Below are positions 30,553 through 43,248 of a DNA stretch of 64,000 nucleotides, one piece after another (within the stretch, counting starts at the first letter, position 1; each line of letters opens with the position of its first letter). The DNA lies in the NCBI RefSeq assembly GCF_020509005.1, contig NC_063012.1, positions 5,208,001 to 5,272,000 on the forward strand, given 5' to 3'. This stretch comes from Fulvia fulva. Its lineage: Eukaryota; Ascomycota; Dothideomycetes; Mycosphaerellales; Mycosphaerellaceae. Both the position numbers and the translations under genes were made by a program. The notes below the pieces were generated by a model, which ran no database searches, was not told where the DNA came from, and saw nothing but the letters and a program-made list of their open reading frames with translations.

Positions 30553-32539
30553 CGAAGCCTAGAGACCTAGATGACCTACGAAACTAATAGTAGTATTAGG
30601 CATTACTAGGCCTAGATCGTATTCTAACCCTATTATCTACTAGAGTATTATCGGTATATAATAATGACGTTATAACCCTACTTACGACCGCTATTTAAGG
30701 ACTCTATACGTAACTAGAGGCTAAGGAAGCCGTTTAATAGCTAGAACGAGATGATCTATATACCTTACTAAGGAAGTACTATATCGATAACCGTTATATA
30801 GTCCTAGTCGGAGGTATAATATATATTAAGAATATATATAGTAGTTATAGCCTATTCGTTCCTCCGGAGTTAGAAGATAATCTAGATAAAGGTGAAATCC
30901 CGGTACGTACTCGTATCGTATAGGCTTTCTATAACTATATAGTAGCTAGTTACTTAGGGGACGAGAAGACGTATAAATTAGTAGCTCGTAACTATACCTA
31001 GCTAGGCATCGTACGATTTATTAAGAGCTATATACGTACCTACCGCGCTTACCGTACGAATAAGAACACTAACATCTAGTACCTAGGGCTATTAAGACCG
31101 CTACTAGTACTATTTAGCGCTTAGGAGGATATCTCTATTAACTTCGTAGTTAAACTACCGAAGGGAATAAGCGTAGTCGACGGACAAACGTACGAGAATA
31201 TTATAACCGTTATATACCGCTTAACTAAGGAGCGACACATTATTCCTATTATCTCGATAATAGTATAGCATTACGTACTAGTATTCCTTAAGTACGTATT
31301 TAGTAGACATAGGCTCCCGAAGTCTATTGTCTCGGATCGTAGTACGTAATAGGTTTCCGTATTCTAGCGTAGGATATACGCGCTACTTAGTATTAATCGA
31401 AAGCTATCTTCGTCGTTCTACCTAAAAATAGATAGATAGTCGGAGAACACGAACAAAGTAATAGAGTAATACCTACGTATCTTTATTAACTATACCTAGG
31501 ACGACTAGCTAGGATAGACTCTATTAGCTAAGTCTATAGTAAATAATATAGTGTCCGTAATAATAGGCGTCTCGCCGTTCTATACTAATACTAGGCGTAA
31601 TCTAAGGTTCTCTAAGTTCGACTTAGACTTGCCTATACTACTAATGCTATATAAATAGCGACTAGACGCCGAGTCCGCGGACAAGTTTACGGCTAAGATA
31701 TAAGAGATATACTAATACTTACGATAGTAGATAGCCTTAGTATAAGTAGTCTAAGCTAAGTACGTAAACTAGACGCGTATACCTATACTACGGTACGCCG
31801 AAGGCGACGAAGTATAGGTAAGTACTAAGAACTAGACGATAAAGAGACCTTCTCGTAAGATAGACGTAAAGTAGTCTAGACCGTACGTAATTACGGAGGT
31901 ACTACCGGGCAATACTTATAAAGTAGAGCTCCTACCTACTTTGAATATTAATAATCGCTTCTACTTATACCTTCTTATACTAGTTTATCCGCCGGTTATA
32001 GGACAGACATAACCCGTACTACTACCGATCCGAATTGTCGACGACGAATAATACGAAGCCGATCCCGCCGAATCCGATTAATAGGAAGTTTAGCAAATTC
32101 TAGACTATAAGAAGAGATGGCCGCGAGGACTAATACCGGTAGGAGGTAAGTAGCTATATTATAAATACTTAGTAAAATATATTAGATATAATAAGCTATC
32201 CTATAAAGCTACGGACTAGGTTATCGAGACTACCGCCGCCTCCGTAGCCGACTTTTACTATAACTACCCGAGAGCGACTAAGCTACCTAGTTTTTAACTA
32301 CCTATAGACTAGATACCGAATAAGAATACTATAGACATACGTATAGCGCGCTAACTAGTATAAGTAGTAATAGCTCTAATACCTATAGAACGAGGCCTCC
32401 GGGCTTATAAGAAAGAGAGTACTACGTATAGTCTAATAGATAATAAGGTGTTTACGAAGGTAATAGGAGATATAATAGATACGGAAGATATAAGAGGAGA
32501 GGAGAGTACTCCGGAGCGTACTCTAAGAGGGGGGGGTAG
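30553..32539 (+). pseudogene. pol: Gypsy G2 integrase and chromodomain remnant, 5'-truncated, RIPed
   Basis: On the plus strand the frame reads an integrase zinc region (about 30950-31080), core pieces FVVKLPKGISVV and PKSIVSDRSTQ, then an integrase C-terminal segment. At about 32100-32280 a chromodomain-like stretch follows (KYLVKYIRYNKLSYKATD, VADFYYNY). RT is missing. The end is a G-rich purine tract (32528-32538) and the LTR at 32540. The minus-strand copy at 41618-42616 covers the same 3' region. Confidence 0.7.
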
Positions 32540-32724
32540 TATTACTATACCGGCGTATATTTACTTAAACCCGCGGGTACGTACCTAGACCTCGCGCCCG
32601 CTAACTAATCCGAATAGCGGCTTAGCGCCCGTATATAACTCTCGCGCCCTCCGCGCCTCCCTTAGATAGAATATCTATTCGACTTATACCTTCCCCGACT
32701 ACGTACTTATACCTACTTATAATA
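32540..32724 (+). repeat. G2 3' LTR (RIPed)
   Basis: 185 bp from tattactataccggcg to cctacttataata, preceded by a purine tract. It corresponds to 41618-41803 in reverse complement. The second copy still has a TG end, so this one was probably TG...CA. Confidence 0.75.
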
Positions 32725-32752
32725 GATTAGATAGCTTCTCCTTACGATATAG

Positions 32753-35700
32753 ATAGATAGATAGATTTGTCATTTCCCTATTCTAGGACCCTATCCGGCC
32801 TATATAGGTATATATCTATTGTTATATATAAAGGGAAACCCGAATAGGTAAAAACCCTTCCCGCCCCCGACTACTCCTTATCTAGTTTAGCTTTCCCTCT
32901 AAACGTACGTAGTCTATATCACTACCCCGTTAGCCCCCGCTCCTAGCCGGTCTCGTCGCGCTACGTCGTGTCCTCTCTTCCTATACTGCTCCTACTAGGC
33001 GGTACTATTCTAGCTAGCCCTTCTCTAGTATCTAGTTCGTAATACGCCGTAGGTCCTTAGCGTTATTAAGAAGTGCCCTAATCGTCCGGTTCCTCGCCTT
33101 TACTATCTACTCCCCCCTTCCTAGCGACTACCTCGGATAGACGAGGAGTACGTACCGTACGTTCTAGGAGTAATAGCCGTAGGGGTAGCTAGTATTTATA
33201 TATCCTAGAACCTTCCTCTATAATAGGTACCCCTAGAGGCCGATATGTTCGCTTCGTAGTTAGGTTACTATACTACTCTATGCCCTCGTAAGGCGGTAGT
33301 AGATAAGCTTCGGGGGGTACTTGACCGCGGATTTTATAGCTAACTATTCCTTAGGTTGTCCCGCTAGCTAAGGGCGTCTACTATACCCTACAACCTAGTT
33401 GTTCTACCTCTCTTTCTATAGTTACTCTATAAACGATTTCTTATCTTCCTATTATATTGCTAGCTATTCGTCCCTTACCCGGTAGTTCGGCTCGTTTCCG
33501 TATCGAATGCCCCTATACGCTAGTACTAATTCGCGGGCCCTTACGACTACACTAGCGATGACCTTCTATACTAGGTACTATGCCGACTTGTCTAAGTAGG
33601 AGGTCCGTAGTCCCTAGATATATAGGTCGATCGGCGGTATAGCGGTCTCGTACTTAAGTATCCTCGTTAGTATCGACTTATATACCCCGGTGACCTTCCT
33701 TAGGCATTAGTTTTAGATCTTCGCTAGCGGCGCGACGAGTCCCTTCGATAGGCAGGCCCTCTCGCCTAAGGACTACACTTAGCTACTATAGGTAAGGACT
33801 AGCCGTATAATAGCCGTATATAGAAGTCGTAACTACCGGAAGTCCGCCCCCTATATAGACGTAGTGAGCCTCTAGTATAATGCTATATTCTGTTTAGCTT
33901 TCCGTAATATTACCTATACGTACTTCCTCTACCGTAGCGCCGGGTCTACCTATAGTCCGAGGATCCTAAGCTGATTTACCGGGTTAGTCGTATACCACTA
34001 TATCTAGATAGAAGCTTATATATTATAGAACCGTGGCCGGCGCGTAAAGTGTATTAGATTGTACTTTTCTAGGGCAAACCGAGCCCCGTGCCTCCTAGCC
34101 TAGTCCTCGTAGATCTTGTGCTTCTCTTCTAGTAGCCTACAGTTCTCCTTAGTCGAGGAAGACTACGCTAGGATGTTTGTGTCGTCTACGAAGCCGCTCG
34201 TAGCGGTGTTCTAGGATTCTAGGGCTAGGAGTAGCGTCGCTATAAAGAAGAGGAACAGAATAGGTACTAGCGTTAAGCCTTACGGGATTCTAGTATAGAC
34301 TACTTAAAATAGGCTTCTATACTAGCCGACTAGGATCGACGTACTACGGTTTTGGAGGTAGGACCGTACGAAGTTAATAAGCTACTTAGGGAGTCCTTTC
34401 GACCTTAGGATATAGAGTAGCCGCGGGTATAACACGTAGTCGAAGGCTCCCGATATGTCTAGGCTAAGTAAGGAAGCCACCTTGTCCCTATTCTTATACT
34501 AGATAGCCTTTACCTAAGAGGTGATAAGTTCTATCGCGGATAGCGTCGATCGCTATAGGCGCGCACCTATCTAGGTGTCCGGGAGTAGGGAGTGTTCCTC
34601 TACCGCCTCGGAGAGTCTCGTTATAACTAGCTTCTTAAGCGCCTTCCTAAGAGTATTAAGGAGCGCAATTAGGCGGTACGACTTTACCTACGTATAGTCT
34701 TCCTTCTACGGCTTACGTAGGACCACTATCGTCGATTGTTTAAAAGCTATCGGGTGGTACCCGGTCTGTAGGTTGGCGTTAAAGATCGCTATAACTACTA
34801 GGGCTAGTTGATCTCTATACTTCTTTAGTAGCTCGTTTAGGATCCTATCCGGCCCCGGGGCTTTCTTCGCCGGTAACTTCCTTAGTATAGCGGCAACTTC
34901 TCCCTCGGACACCTCCTATTAGACCGCGATACTAGGGGCTAGGGGAGTAGAGCTGTTTATGTCGCTTAGATTAGCCTCGACTAGGGGCGGGAAGAACTTA
35001 CTAGCTAGTAGACGCGCCTTGGCCTCGGGGTCGCTAACCGGGCTACTAGGCGATTATAGCGCTAGGATAGAGAAGGAGGGGCCCTATATAGGGTCCTATC
35101 GGGCCTATTTCGCTAGCTTCTACATCCTCTCTAGCTTGCCGGCAATTTCTTCTACTATAGCCCTCTAGCCGACTACTTTCTCCCTTCGTATTATAGCTTT
35201 CTTCTATTAGTATGCCTCCCTATATACGTTCTAGGCCTCCTCGCTATAGCTGCTCGTCTATACCCGGCGGGCTCTCCTTACTTCTCTTACTACCGTAGTA
35301 TACTCTAGCGTCTAGTATAGTTTAGACTATGTCGTTAGTTAGGTAAGCGGAACGTGAAGTAAGGTCGCTTTTCTTATTTCGTCTATTAACTACTAGACTG
35401 CTTCGTCTATCTCGTCTTTACTGTTATATTGCTACTACGCGATCTAGACTAGCCTCTTAGAGTCATCGAGATACGCCTAGATGTTAGCCTAGTAGGCCTT
35501 TCCCTAGTTTAGCTTAGGGGTTCTCGCTAGTATACGTTATATCTATGTCGTAATAGAGGTCCTAACTAGTATATAGTCTAACGACGCCTCGAGTTTATGT
35601 TCGATCCTATAGTAGGTTATCGTATAGTAGTAGCTATCTGAGATCTAGGAGAGGTCGATCGTGCCTTAGAGTCCCCCTCTCTTCTAGGTACCTAGGTCCT

Positions 35701-37765
35701 TCGGGGTATTAAGAGCAATTACGTTACTCGCTATTAAGTCGAGTACTTCGTCGGCTATAGGGTACGGCTATATAAGGCTTTCCTAGGAAGGGTAGTATAT
35801 ATTAAAGTCTCCTACTACGATATAGTACCCTTGTCTCTTAAGCGTACTGTCTAGGTGTCTATAGACCCCTAGGTCGCGGCTAGACCTCGAGGCTAGCGGT
35901 TGTATATATAGGTTATGTATCTAGGTGCTACCTACGTAGAGGGAGGTAATATCGCCCCCGCCTTCTTCGTCTGCGTAGTACACTACCTCCTAGTCGGATT
36001 CTAGTATGTCCTTACTAATATAGAAGCACGTACGGGGTCTGCCGTCGCCTCGTAGGCATGTCGTATAGCCTAGTGACTTGTAGGTCGTTAGTCTCTTATA
36101 GTACGGGTTAATCTATAGCTCCTAGATTATAAGGACGTAGTAGACGCGCGGGTCCGCCTCGTGTAGGAAATGGTTCTAGACTATATCCTTGCTATAGTTG
36201 ACGTTATACTAGATAATACTAAGCGTATCGAGGCTAGTTATTAGCATCGACAATTATTTCCTCTATATCGTCCTATATCCTACTGCCCTATACGTCCTAG
36301 TCTACGCCTATCGGCTATATACTAAAGGGGAGCCGGGCCTAGTTAGATTCCCTCGCCGTAGCTAGTAGAGTACGTAGCCTCCCGTACGCCCTAGGTTACG
36401 TATCCTTTATATCGTTCTCGGCCCTAGGGCGCTTATACCCGACCGCCGCTAGTTAGTTCCGGTATAGGCTAGCCTTACGGTCGCCGTAGAATCTTAGGGC
36501 GACGGTTCTGTTTGTAATTGCCTTGTTTTTCGCTAGTTTCCGCTATAGGCATTCCGTACTATACGATAGGTAGTACCCCGGATAGTTCGCGTACCGTCTC
36601 GTAGTCGATATATAGTCCCTAGATATATAGTCTCCTATATAGTTCGAGTAGGCCTACTTGTTTATACACGTATAGGTTTGGTATCTATACTATTAGCATT
36701 TGAAGTATTAGAGGACACGAAAGGATAAGGAGTGCTTTTCTACTATCTTAAGGCTATATTGCTAGACTAGGCCTTATTCTATCCCTAGATCCGCCGCTTT
36801 CGCGTCTTATAGCTATACTATTAGCGCTAAGGCCTTCTTACCTTCTAGCCATTTCCTATAGAGCCAAGTCGCCTTCTGGATTAGAGAGTTAAGAGTGACC
36901 GGGTTGTCCTCTTAGAGAGCGCGTAGGTGACCCTAGTTAGTTAGGTCAAACTCCTTAGGCATATCGTGGACTAGGATCGTAAATTGTTTCGTTAAGACCT
37001 TCGCTAATGCCGTAACCTTAGATACCTACTATAGCTATGCCTCTAGGTGCCTCCTAGTAGTAGTAGAGCTAGTATAGATCTATAGAGTACCATTAGACTA
37101 TTAGTTCACTACGACTACCCCTAGTTAGTTAATTCGTTAGGCGAGCTCCTTGTTCGATAGCTTCGTAACTTCGGCCTAGTCTTCCTTTACTACAATACGG
37201 ATCGTAACTATATCGTACGTTAGGCGGGGGCCTAGTATCGATGCCGCGACCGATGCCTAGCTATAGGGGTGTTAATTCCGGGTAGCCTTGCTAATCGCCT
37301 AGGACGTCGTCCTTATTTCTTATTGCCCTTAGTAATACGACAGTATAAGCGCCGTACGTAGCTAAGTGATCATTACCTATAGAGACCGGTAAGGGAGCTG
37401 ATCGTTAGTTTCTATACTTTTTACGTCCTCTATAAGTTACTACTAGTTGTCTTAGGGGGGCTTCGCCTATAGGGCCGTAGGCGCCGTTAGTACCGTAGCC
37501 TAGGCTACTATTATATAGGAGTTGCCTAATGTAGCTAGGCACCTCCGCGGCGTTTAGAGCTAAAGAAATAGGGTGAAGAGAGCTTTAAGCTATCTAGATT
37601 AAATGAGGTAGAACTCCCTTAGTCCTAGGGGCAGTAGCCTACTTTATATATCGTTAGAATAGCCTTAATAAGAGCTTTCGAATATGTCGTGTTTTGGCGT
37701 AGAGATCAATAGTCCAATATAGATATATCAAGCTATTATTATATATTCTTAGGATAGTAGAAATC
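32753..37765 (-). mobile_element. LINE-B copy 3, full length, RIPed
   Basis: Core 32753-37710 (4958 bp, close to the 4955 bp of the restored un-RIPed LINE-B), TCTA-type tail at 32753-32767, and a 15-bp target duplication ctccttacgatatag at 32738-32752 and 37766-37780. Both ORFs are traceable but broken; a 68-codon RT piece remains open at 34706-34912 (AILRKLPAKKAPGPD). The 55 bases between the core and the duplication (37711-37765) include a 35-base exact match to G3 gag (29470-29504). Confidence 0.9.
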
Positions 37766-37780
37766 CTCCTTACGATATAG

Positions 37781-38689
37781 CTTCTCTATAAATATATCGT
37801 AGTCTATAGCGTTTATTACGTATACCTCCGCTTAGTACTCCTATCGACGCCGGAGGGCGCGATAGTAGTCCTTTTTAACGTATATTATATAAGCGGAAGC
37901 TAAGTTACTAGCTATAACCTTACGAGCCGTTATAGCGTATAGGCCGAGTACTTAGGCCGTAACCGAGTCTACTATACTCTTTGTAGCGTAAGTTTCTTAC
38001 GGGTTAATATATATCGTATAGACCTCTATACCGCGTATACGACACTCTCTACGTAGCTAGTAGATATTGATCTACTTAATGTCGGGCTCTCCTCCCCGAC
38101 TAATATCTCTAAGACCGACTTCCGCGATAGCTAAGGAGACCGGTATATTAGTAACGTCTAGTCGCTCTAGCGTATCGTAGTTAGGTATTAGGAAGGACTC
38201 GGTAATACGTAGAGAGACGACTAGTAGTATAACACCTTCGTATAGGGAGTACTTGCTATAGTAAGGGTCATTAAAAGTGATCCTAGACCTACGCTAATCT
38301 TTATAGGGTATATACTTAGCGTACTATATAAGGCCTAGTAGTATATCGTACGTAGTATTAGATACGAAGTATTAAATATGTTCTATATAACCGCTAAGAT
38401 TTAGCTTAATATCTACGGCCTTAGTAATAATCGTAGGTACTTACGACCTATTACCGAGTCTAAGCGTATATAGTTCGACGTTATATATTAGAATCTTATG
38501 TTTGCGTATTAAGGAAGTATTTATAATTTTAGTATTAGTACTATTATTAAGAAATGTATTTATAGTATATCTATTTACCCTACTCTAAACTACAAAGTAA
38601 TATAAGATCTTAGGTCCTCTATCTACTCTATAGAGGAGGGCGTATTCGATCGGGCTTATAAGGAGAATGCCTATATCTTATATATATAC
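37781..38689 (-). pseudogene. Retroelement protease-region remnant, RIPed
   Basis: On the minus strand the frame gives LRLGNRS, VPTIITKAVDI, then YDILLGLI and KDQRRSRITF-like text with stops, the pattern of a retropepsin-like region of a gypsy Pol (VLG followed by an aromatic or large residue). It runs opposite to the flanking G2 and LINE-B 3' pieces. The family cannot be assigned. Confidence 0.45.
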
Positions 38690-39298
38690 TAGGGACAACC
38701 TAAGGAATAGTTAGCTACGAAATCCGCGGTCAAGTACCCCCCGAAGCTTATCTACTACCGCCTTACGAGGGTATAGAGTAGTATAGCAACCTAACTACGA
38801 AGCGAACACATCGGCCTCTAGGGGTACCTATTATAGAGGAAGGTTCTAGGATACACGAATACTAGCTGCCTCTACGGCTATTACTCCTAGAACGTACGGT
38901 ACGTACTCCTCGTCTATCCGAGGTAGTCGCTAGGAAGGGGGGAGTAGATAGTAAAGGCGAGGAACCGGACGATTAGGGCACTTCTTAATAACGCTAAGGA
39001 CCTACGGCGCATTACGAACTAGATACTAGAGAAGGGCTAGCTAGAATAGTACCGCCTAGTAGGAGCAGTATAGGAAGAGAGGACACGACGTAGCGCGACG
39101 AGACCGGCTAGGAGCGGGGGCTAACGGGGTAGTAATATAGACTACGTACGTTTAGAGGGAAAGCTAATCTAGATAAGGAGTAGTCGGGGGCGGGAAGGGT
39201 TTTCACCTATTCGGGTTTCCCTTTATATATAACAATAGATATATACCTATATAGGCCGGATAGGGTCCTAGAACAGAGGAATGACAAATCTATCTATC
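38690..39298 (+). pseudogene. LINE-B 3' piece (end of ORF2, 3' UTR, tail) of chimera copy 2, RIPed
   Basis: Begins at gggacaacctaagg, the equivalent of 56567 in the un-RIPed copy, and continues through the zinc-binding C-terminus and 3' UTR to a TCTA tail. It is followed by the duplication at 39299-39313. Confidence 0.85.
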
Positions 39299-39313
39299 TA
39301 TTATCGGCTTATA

Positions 39314-41617
39314 CCTTATAATACTAGGGATAGCTAATAGGTAATATACATTTACTTTCCTTAATAAAAGTACTAACTCTAAATATATTGACTTCTCCTA
39401 TACGTAAGAACATAACCTACCTCTAATTAAGCTTAATAATATACTAGCTCTCGGGTTAGTAAATAGATTAATAGCTAAAGAGATAATAGAATACTATATA
39501 AACCTAGAACTTATACTTAGTAACGGTTATATAGAGATAAGAACTTTCTAGGTAACTTATCTTAAATACGATATCGTACTCGGAAGGCCCTAGTACGACA
39601 TATACTAACTAGGTATCTACTTTACCTCTAGTATAATAACACTTAACTCGGAGTACTATAAGGAATATTGCCTATAGGATAGTAAGCTAGTTTAGGCCTA
39701 AAGTGTTAATAATAGAGGATAAGAGCCTATAGTTACTATATAGAAGTTCGAGACTATATTACTAATACGACTAACCTTCCGAGCTACTATAGAGGAAGAT
39801 AATAAAGGAGATCTAGTATAGACAATAACCTCCGGCACAATTATAAAGCCGCGTCCGCGCCTACGTACTTACTCGATATCGCCGTCGACTACGCTACCCG
39901 CCGATAAAGTAACTATACCGATACTACCGGATATCGATATCTAGGAAGTTAGCGCGGAAGCGATCGAGAAGATAGCTAAGCGAAAGGGAGCCGAAGCCTA
40001 TATAATGTTTATATTTGATAAGAACGAACCTTAGTAACTAGGGGATCTACGTATAATAGACTCTCTAATAGCTTATACGATAAGTACTTAAAATATATAT
40101 AATGTCGTACCCTATATATCTAATACCGGCTATAGGATACTATCTAATAATAAGACTATCGAACGGCTAGATATACGTATAGCGGTATTTATAATAGTAG
40201 CGTAACGCGTTAGTCCGACACTTTCCGTCTATAAGATATATACGTAGTCCGATATAGATAGGTTTATAGAGAAGAAGGCGGAAGTTATCGATCTAAAGGA
40301 TCACCTCCTACCTATCTATTATGACTTCGCGTGTTGCTTCTTAAAGTAAGACGAGAAGGAGCTTCTACCTTACCGGCTAGGTATAGATTACGAGATTAAG
40401 CTTAAACCCTAGCGCGACTCCTCTATTTAGTAGACTATACCGTATATTAAACTAAGAAGATAAGATCATCGCCTATTAGGTCAACAAATAGCTTACCTAG
40501 AAGGGTATACGCCGATACTAAGGTAGAGTAGATACCTCTTTACTAGTCCTTATTATTAAGAAACCCGGTAGAGGCCTACGAGTATATATCGACTATTATA
40601 GTATAAACAAACGTACTATTAAGTCAAGATATCCGATTCCCCTTATATAGGATACCCTTAACCGTATCGTAGGAAAGAAGTACTTTACTAAACTCGATAT
40701 TATCGTAGCCTTTAATTATATACAGATTACTAAAGACTTAGAATAGCTAATAGCTTTTACTACGAGATATAGGTAGTTTAAATGCCTTATAATACCGTTT
40801 GGTCTATATAACGCCCTAGGGACGTTTCAGTCTTATATTAACGATACTCTAAGGGAGTTCTTAGATAACTTTACCTCGGTATACCTCGACGACAGCTTAA
40901 TATTTAGTGACACCTTAGAAGAATATATTAAATATATAAAGAAGGTGCTCTAGAAATACGGCGAGGCCGGCCTATAACTCGACATTACTAAGTACGAGTT
41001 TTATACCTAATCTACTAAGTACTTAGGTCTTATTATTAGTAAGGACGGAGTCTTAATAGACCCGGCTAAGGTATAAGCGATATAAGAATAGGGTTTACCG
41101 GCTAATATTAAAGATATCCTCACGTTTAATAGCTTCTCCGGCTTTTATCGGCGCTTTATTAAGGACTATAGCAAGAGAGTACTACCTATAGTAAAGCTAA
41201 CTAAGAAAGACATACCTTAGTAGTAGACCGAAGAGTATTAAAAGGCCTTCGATAGGCTAAAGTAAGCGTTTACCGATATAGAAGGCACTGTCCTTATAGT
41301 GTTCGTTCTAGGGCGTAGAACCGTCCTTAAAATAGATACTAGCGACTTCGTTACTACGGCGGTACTGTCTTAATACGATAAGAATAATATCTTAAGACCT
41401 ATCGTATACTTATCTAAGAAAATAAGCCCGTAAGAATATAATTACGATATCTATAATAAGGAGCTACTTACTATTATTTAAGCTTTCTAAGAACAGAGAC
41501 CTAAGCTTATAGTAGGTAATATCGATAAAGAATCCGACTTCGAAAACCTATAAGACCCGAACGGCCGCCCTATACTTATATATAGCGACTATAAGAACCT
41601 CGAGTACTTTATAAGTT
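39314..41617 (+). pseudogene. pol: Gypsy G3 Pol remnant (protease, RT, RNase H), RIPed
   Basis: Continues G3 gag after the chimera. Protease-like text at about 39480-39690 (YDIVLGRP, NSEYYKEYCL). RT at about 40310-41240: [53 protein letters not shown]. RNase H start at about 41325-41600: KIDTSDFVTTAVLS, YNYDIYNKELLTII, YSDYKNLEYF. It is cut at 41618 by a G2 LTR. Stops are at RIP contexts; the YLDD motif is still readable. Confidence 0.8.
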
Positions 41618-42616
41618 TGTTATAAGTAGGTATAAGCACGTAGTCGGGTAAGGTACAAGTCGAATAGATGTTCTATCTAAGAGAGGCGCGGAGGGCGCGA
41701 GAGTTATATACGGGTACTAAGCCGCTAGTCGGGTTAGTTAGCGGGCGCGGGGTCTAGGTACGTACCTACGGGTTTAAGTAAATATACGCCGGTACGGTAA
41801 TACTACCCCCCCCTCTTAGAGTACGCTCCGGAGTACTCTCCTCTCCTCTTATATCTATCGTATCTATTATATCTCTTATTGCCTTTATAAACACCTTATT
41901 ATCTATTAGACTATACGTATTACTCTCTTTCTTATAAGCCCGGAGGCCTCGTTCTACCGGTATTAGAGCTATTACTACTTATACTAGTTAGCGCGCTATA
42001 CGTATGTCTATAGTATTCTTATTCAGTATCTAGTCTATAGGTAGTTAAAAACTAGGTAGCTTAGTCGCTCTCGGGTAGTTATAGTAAAAGTCGGCTACGG
42101 AGGCGGCGGTAGTCTCGATAACCTAGTCCGTAGCTTTCTAGGATAGCTTATTATATCTAATGTATTTTACTAAGTATTTATAATATAGCTACTTGCCTCC
42201 TACCGGTATTAGTCCTCGTAGCTATCTCTTCTTATAGTCTAGAATTTACTTAACCTCCTATTAATCGGGTTCGGCGGGATCGGCTTCGTATTATTCGTCG
42301 TCGACAATTCGGATCGGTAGTAGTACGGGTTATATCTGTCCTATAACCGGCGGATGAACTAGTATAAGAAGGTATAAGTAGAAGCGATTATCGATATTTA
42401 AAGTAGGTAGGAGCTCTACTTTATAAGTATTGCCCGGTAGTACCTCCGTAATTACGTACGGTCTAGACTACTTTACGTCTATCTTACGAGAAGGTCTCTT
42501 TATCGTCTAGTTCTTAGTACTTACCTATACTTCGTCGCCTTTAGCGTACCGTAGTATAGGTATACGCGTCTAGTTTACGTACTTAGCTTAGAGTACTTAT
42601 ACTAAGGCTATCTACT
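41618..42616 (-). mobile_element. Gypsy G2 3' end (LTR, chromodomain, integrase C-terminus), RIPed
   Basis: Reverse-complement match to about 31725-32724. The LTR occupies about 41618-41803 (starts tgttataagtagg), next to a C-run (the purine tract on the minus strand), then the chromodomain and integrase tail. Similarity ends at about 42616, so this is a 5'-truncated fragment. Confidence 0.75.
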
Positions 42617-43064
42617 AATGTACTCTACTACCGAGTAGGCTACTTTTGCTAAGAACTATACTACTTCTACTTTAATTACGACGGTATCTTAATACGACGA
42701 CATCCTATAGAATCGTTACTAGGAGGACAATTCCTCTTTAGATTCTTCGCTATCTAGTAAGTCTACTTAATAGGTACGTACGTTATGCCCCGACTCGCTA
42801 TATCGCTTATAGCGTCGTAGCCTTAGTACTAGCCGAATACTATCTAGCGACTCTCTACTCACTTCCTACCTCCTAGTATCCTCTAGAGGTATTAATTGCG
42901 ACGCCTTATCGAAGGTTAGAGACCCTCTAGACTAAATATACTTGCGCTTTCGTGCTTTTCGCTATATAAGGGCCTCGTTAGACTTACGTAGCTTACTAAT
43001 CTCGCTTCGTATAAGAGCTATCTAATACGCTATCTTTCTACTCCCTTTTATAAGCTGATATACC
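42617..43064. other. Unassigned RIPed sequence
   Basis: About 450 bases between G2 and the RIPed G1. CpA/TpG-poor like its surroundings. I see no open frame, repeat partner or motif in it; it is presumably part of another decayed element. Confidence 0.4.
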
Positions 43065-43248
43065 TATAAGGGCGCGCGTATTATAGGGTCCGAACGAGAT
43101 AGTTATTGTTCTACGAAGCTATAAAAGAGGAGCGCGAGGCGCGGCGAAGTTATAAAGTAAAGCTAAGCCGCGCTAACCCAATACGGAAGGTCTGCGGTTC
43201 AGCCGGGCCGACGTAGCTATAGTAGGGGGTCGCGGGCTGCCCGTAATA
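43065..43248 (-). repeat. RIPed G1 3' LTR
   Basis: 184 bp, reverse complement of the intact G1 LTR with C-to-T/G-to-A changes in CpA/TpG context; the ends have decayed to TA. Confidence 0.92.

Larger units (their letters stand above)
29533..39298 (+). mobile_element. Chimeric retroelement copy 2 with nested insertions, RIPed
   Basis: Same 5' terminus as copy 1 (gtcgacgacgag) and a LINE-B 3' tail, bounded by a perfect 15-bp duplication. The 1020-bp 5' block (29533-30552) is followed by a gypsy G2 fragment (30553-32724), a full-length RIPed LINE-B (32753-37765, minus), a gypsy protease fragment (37781-38689, minus) and a LINE-B 3' piece (38690-39298, plus). The LINE-B part starts further 3' than in copy 1, as expected if fusions arise independently. 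How much of the middle was part of the original insertion cannot be decided from sequence. Confidence 0.7.
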
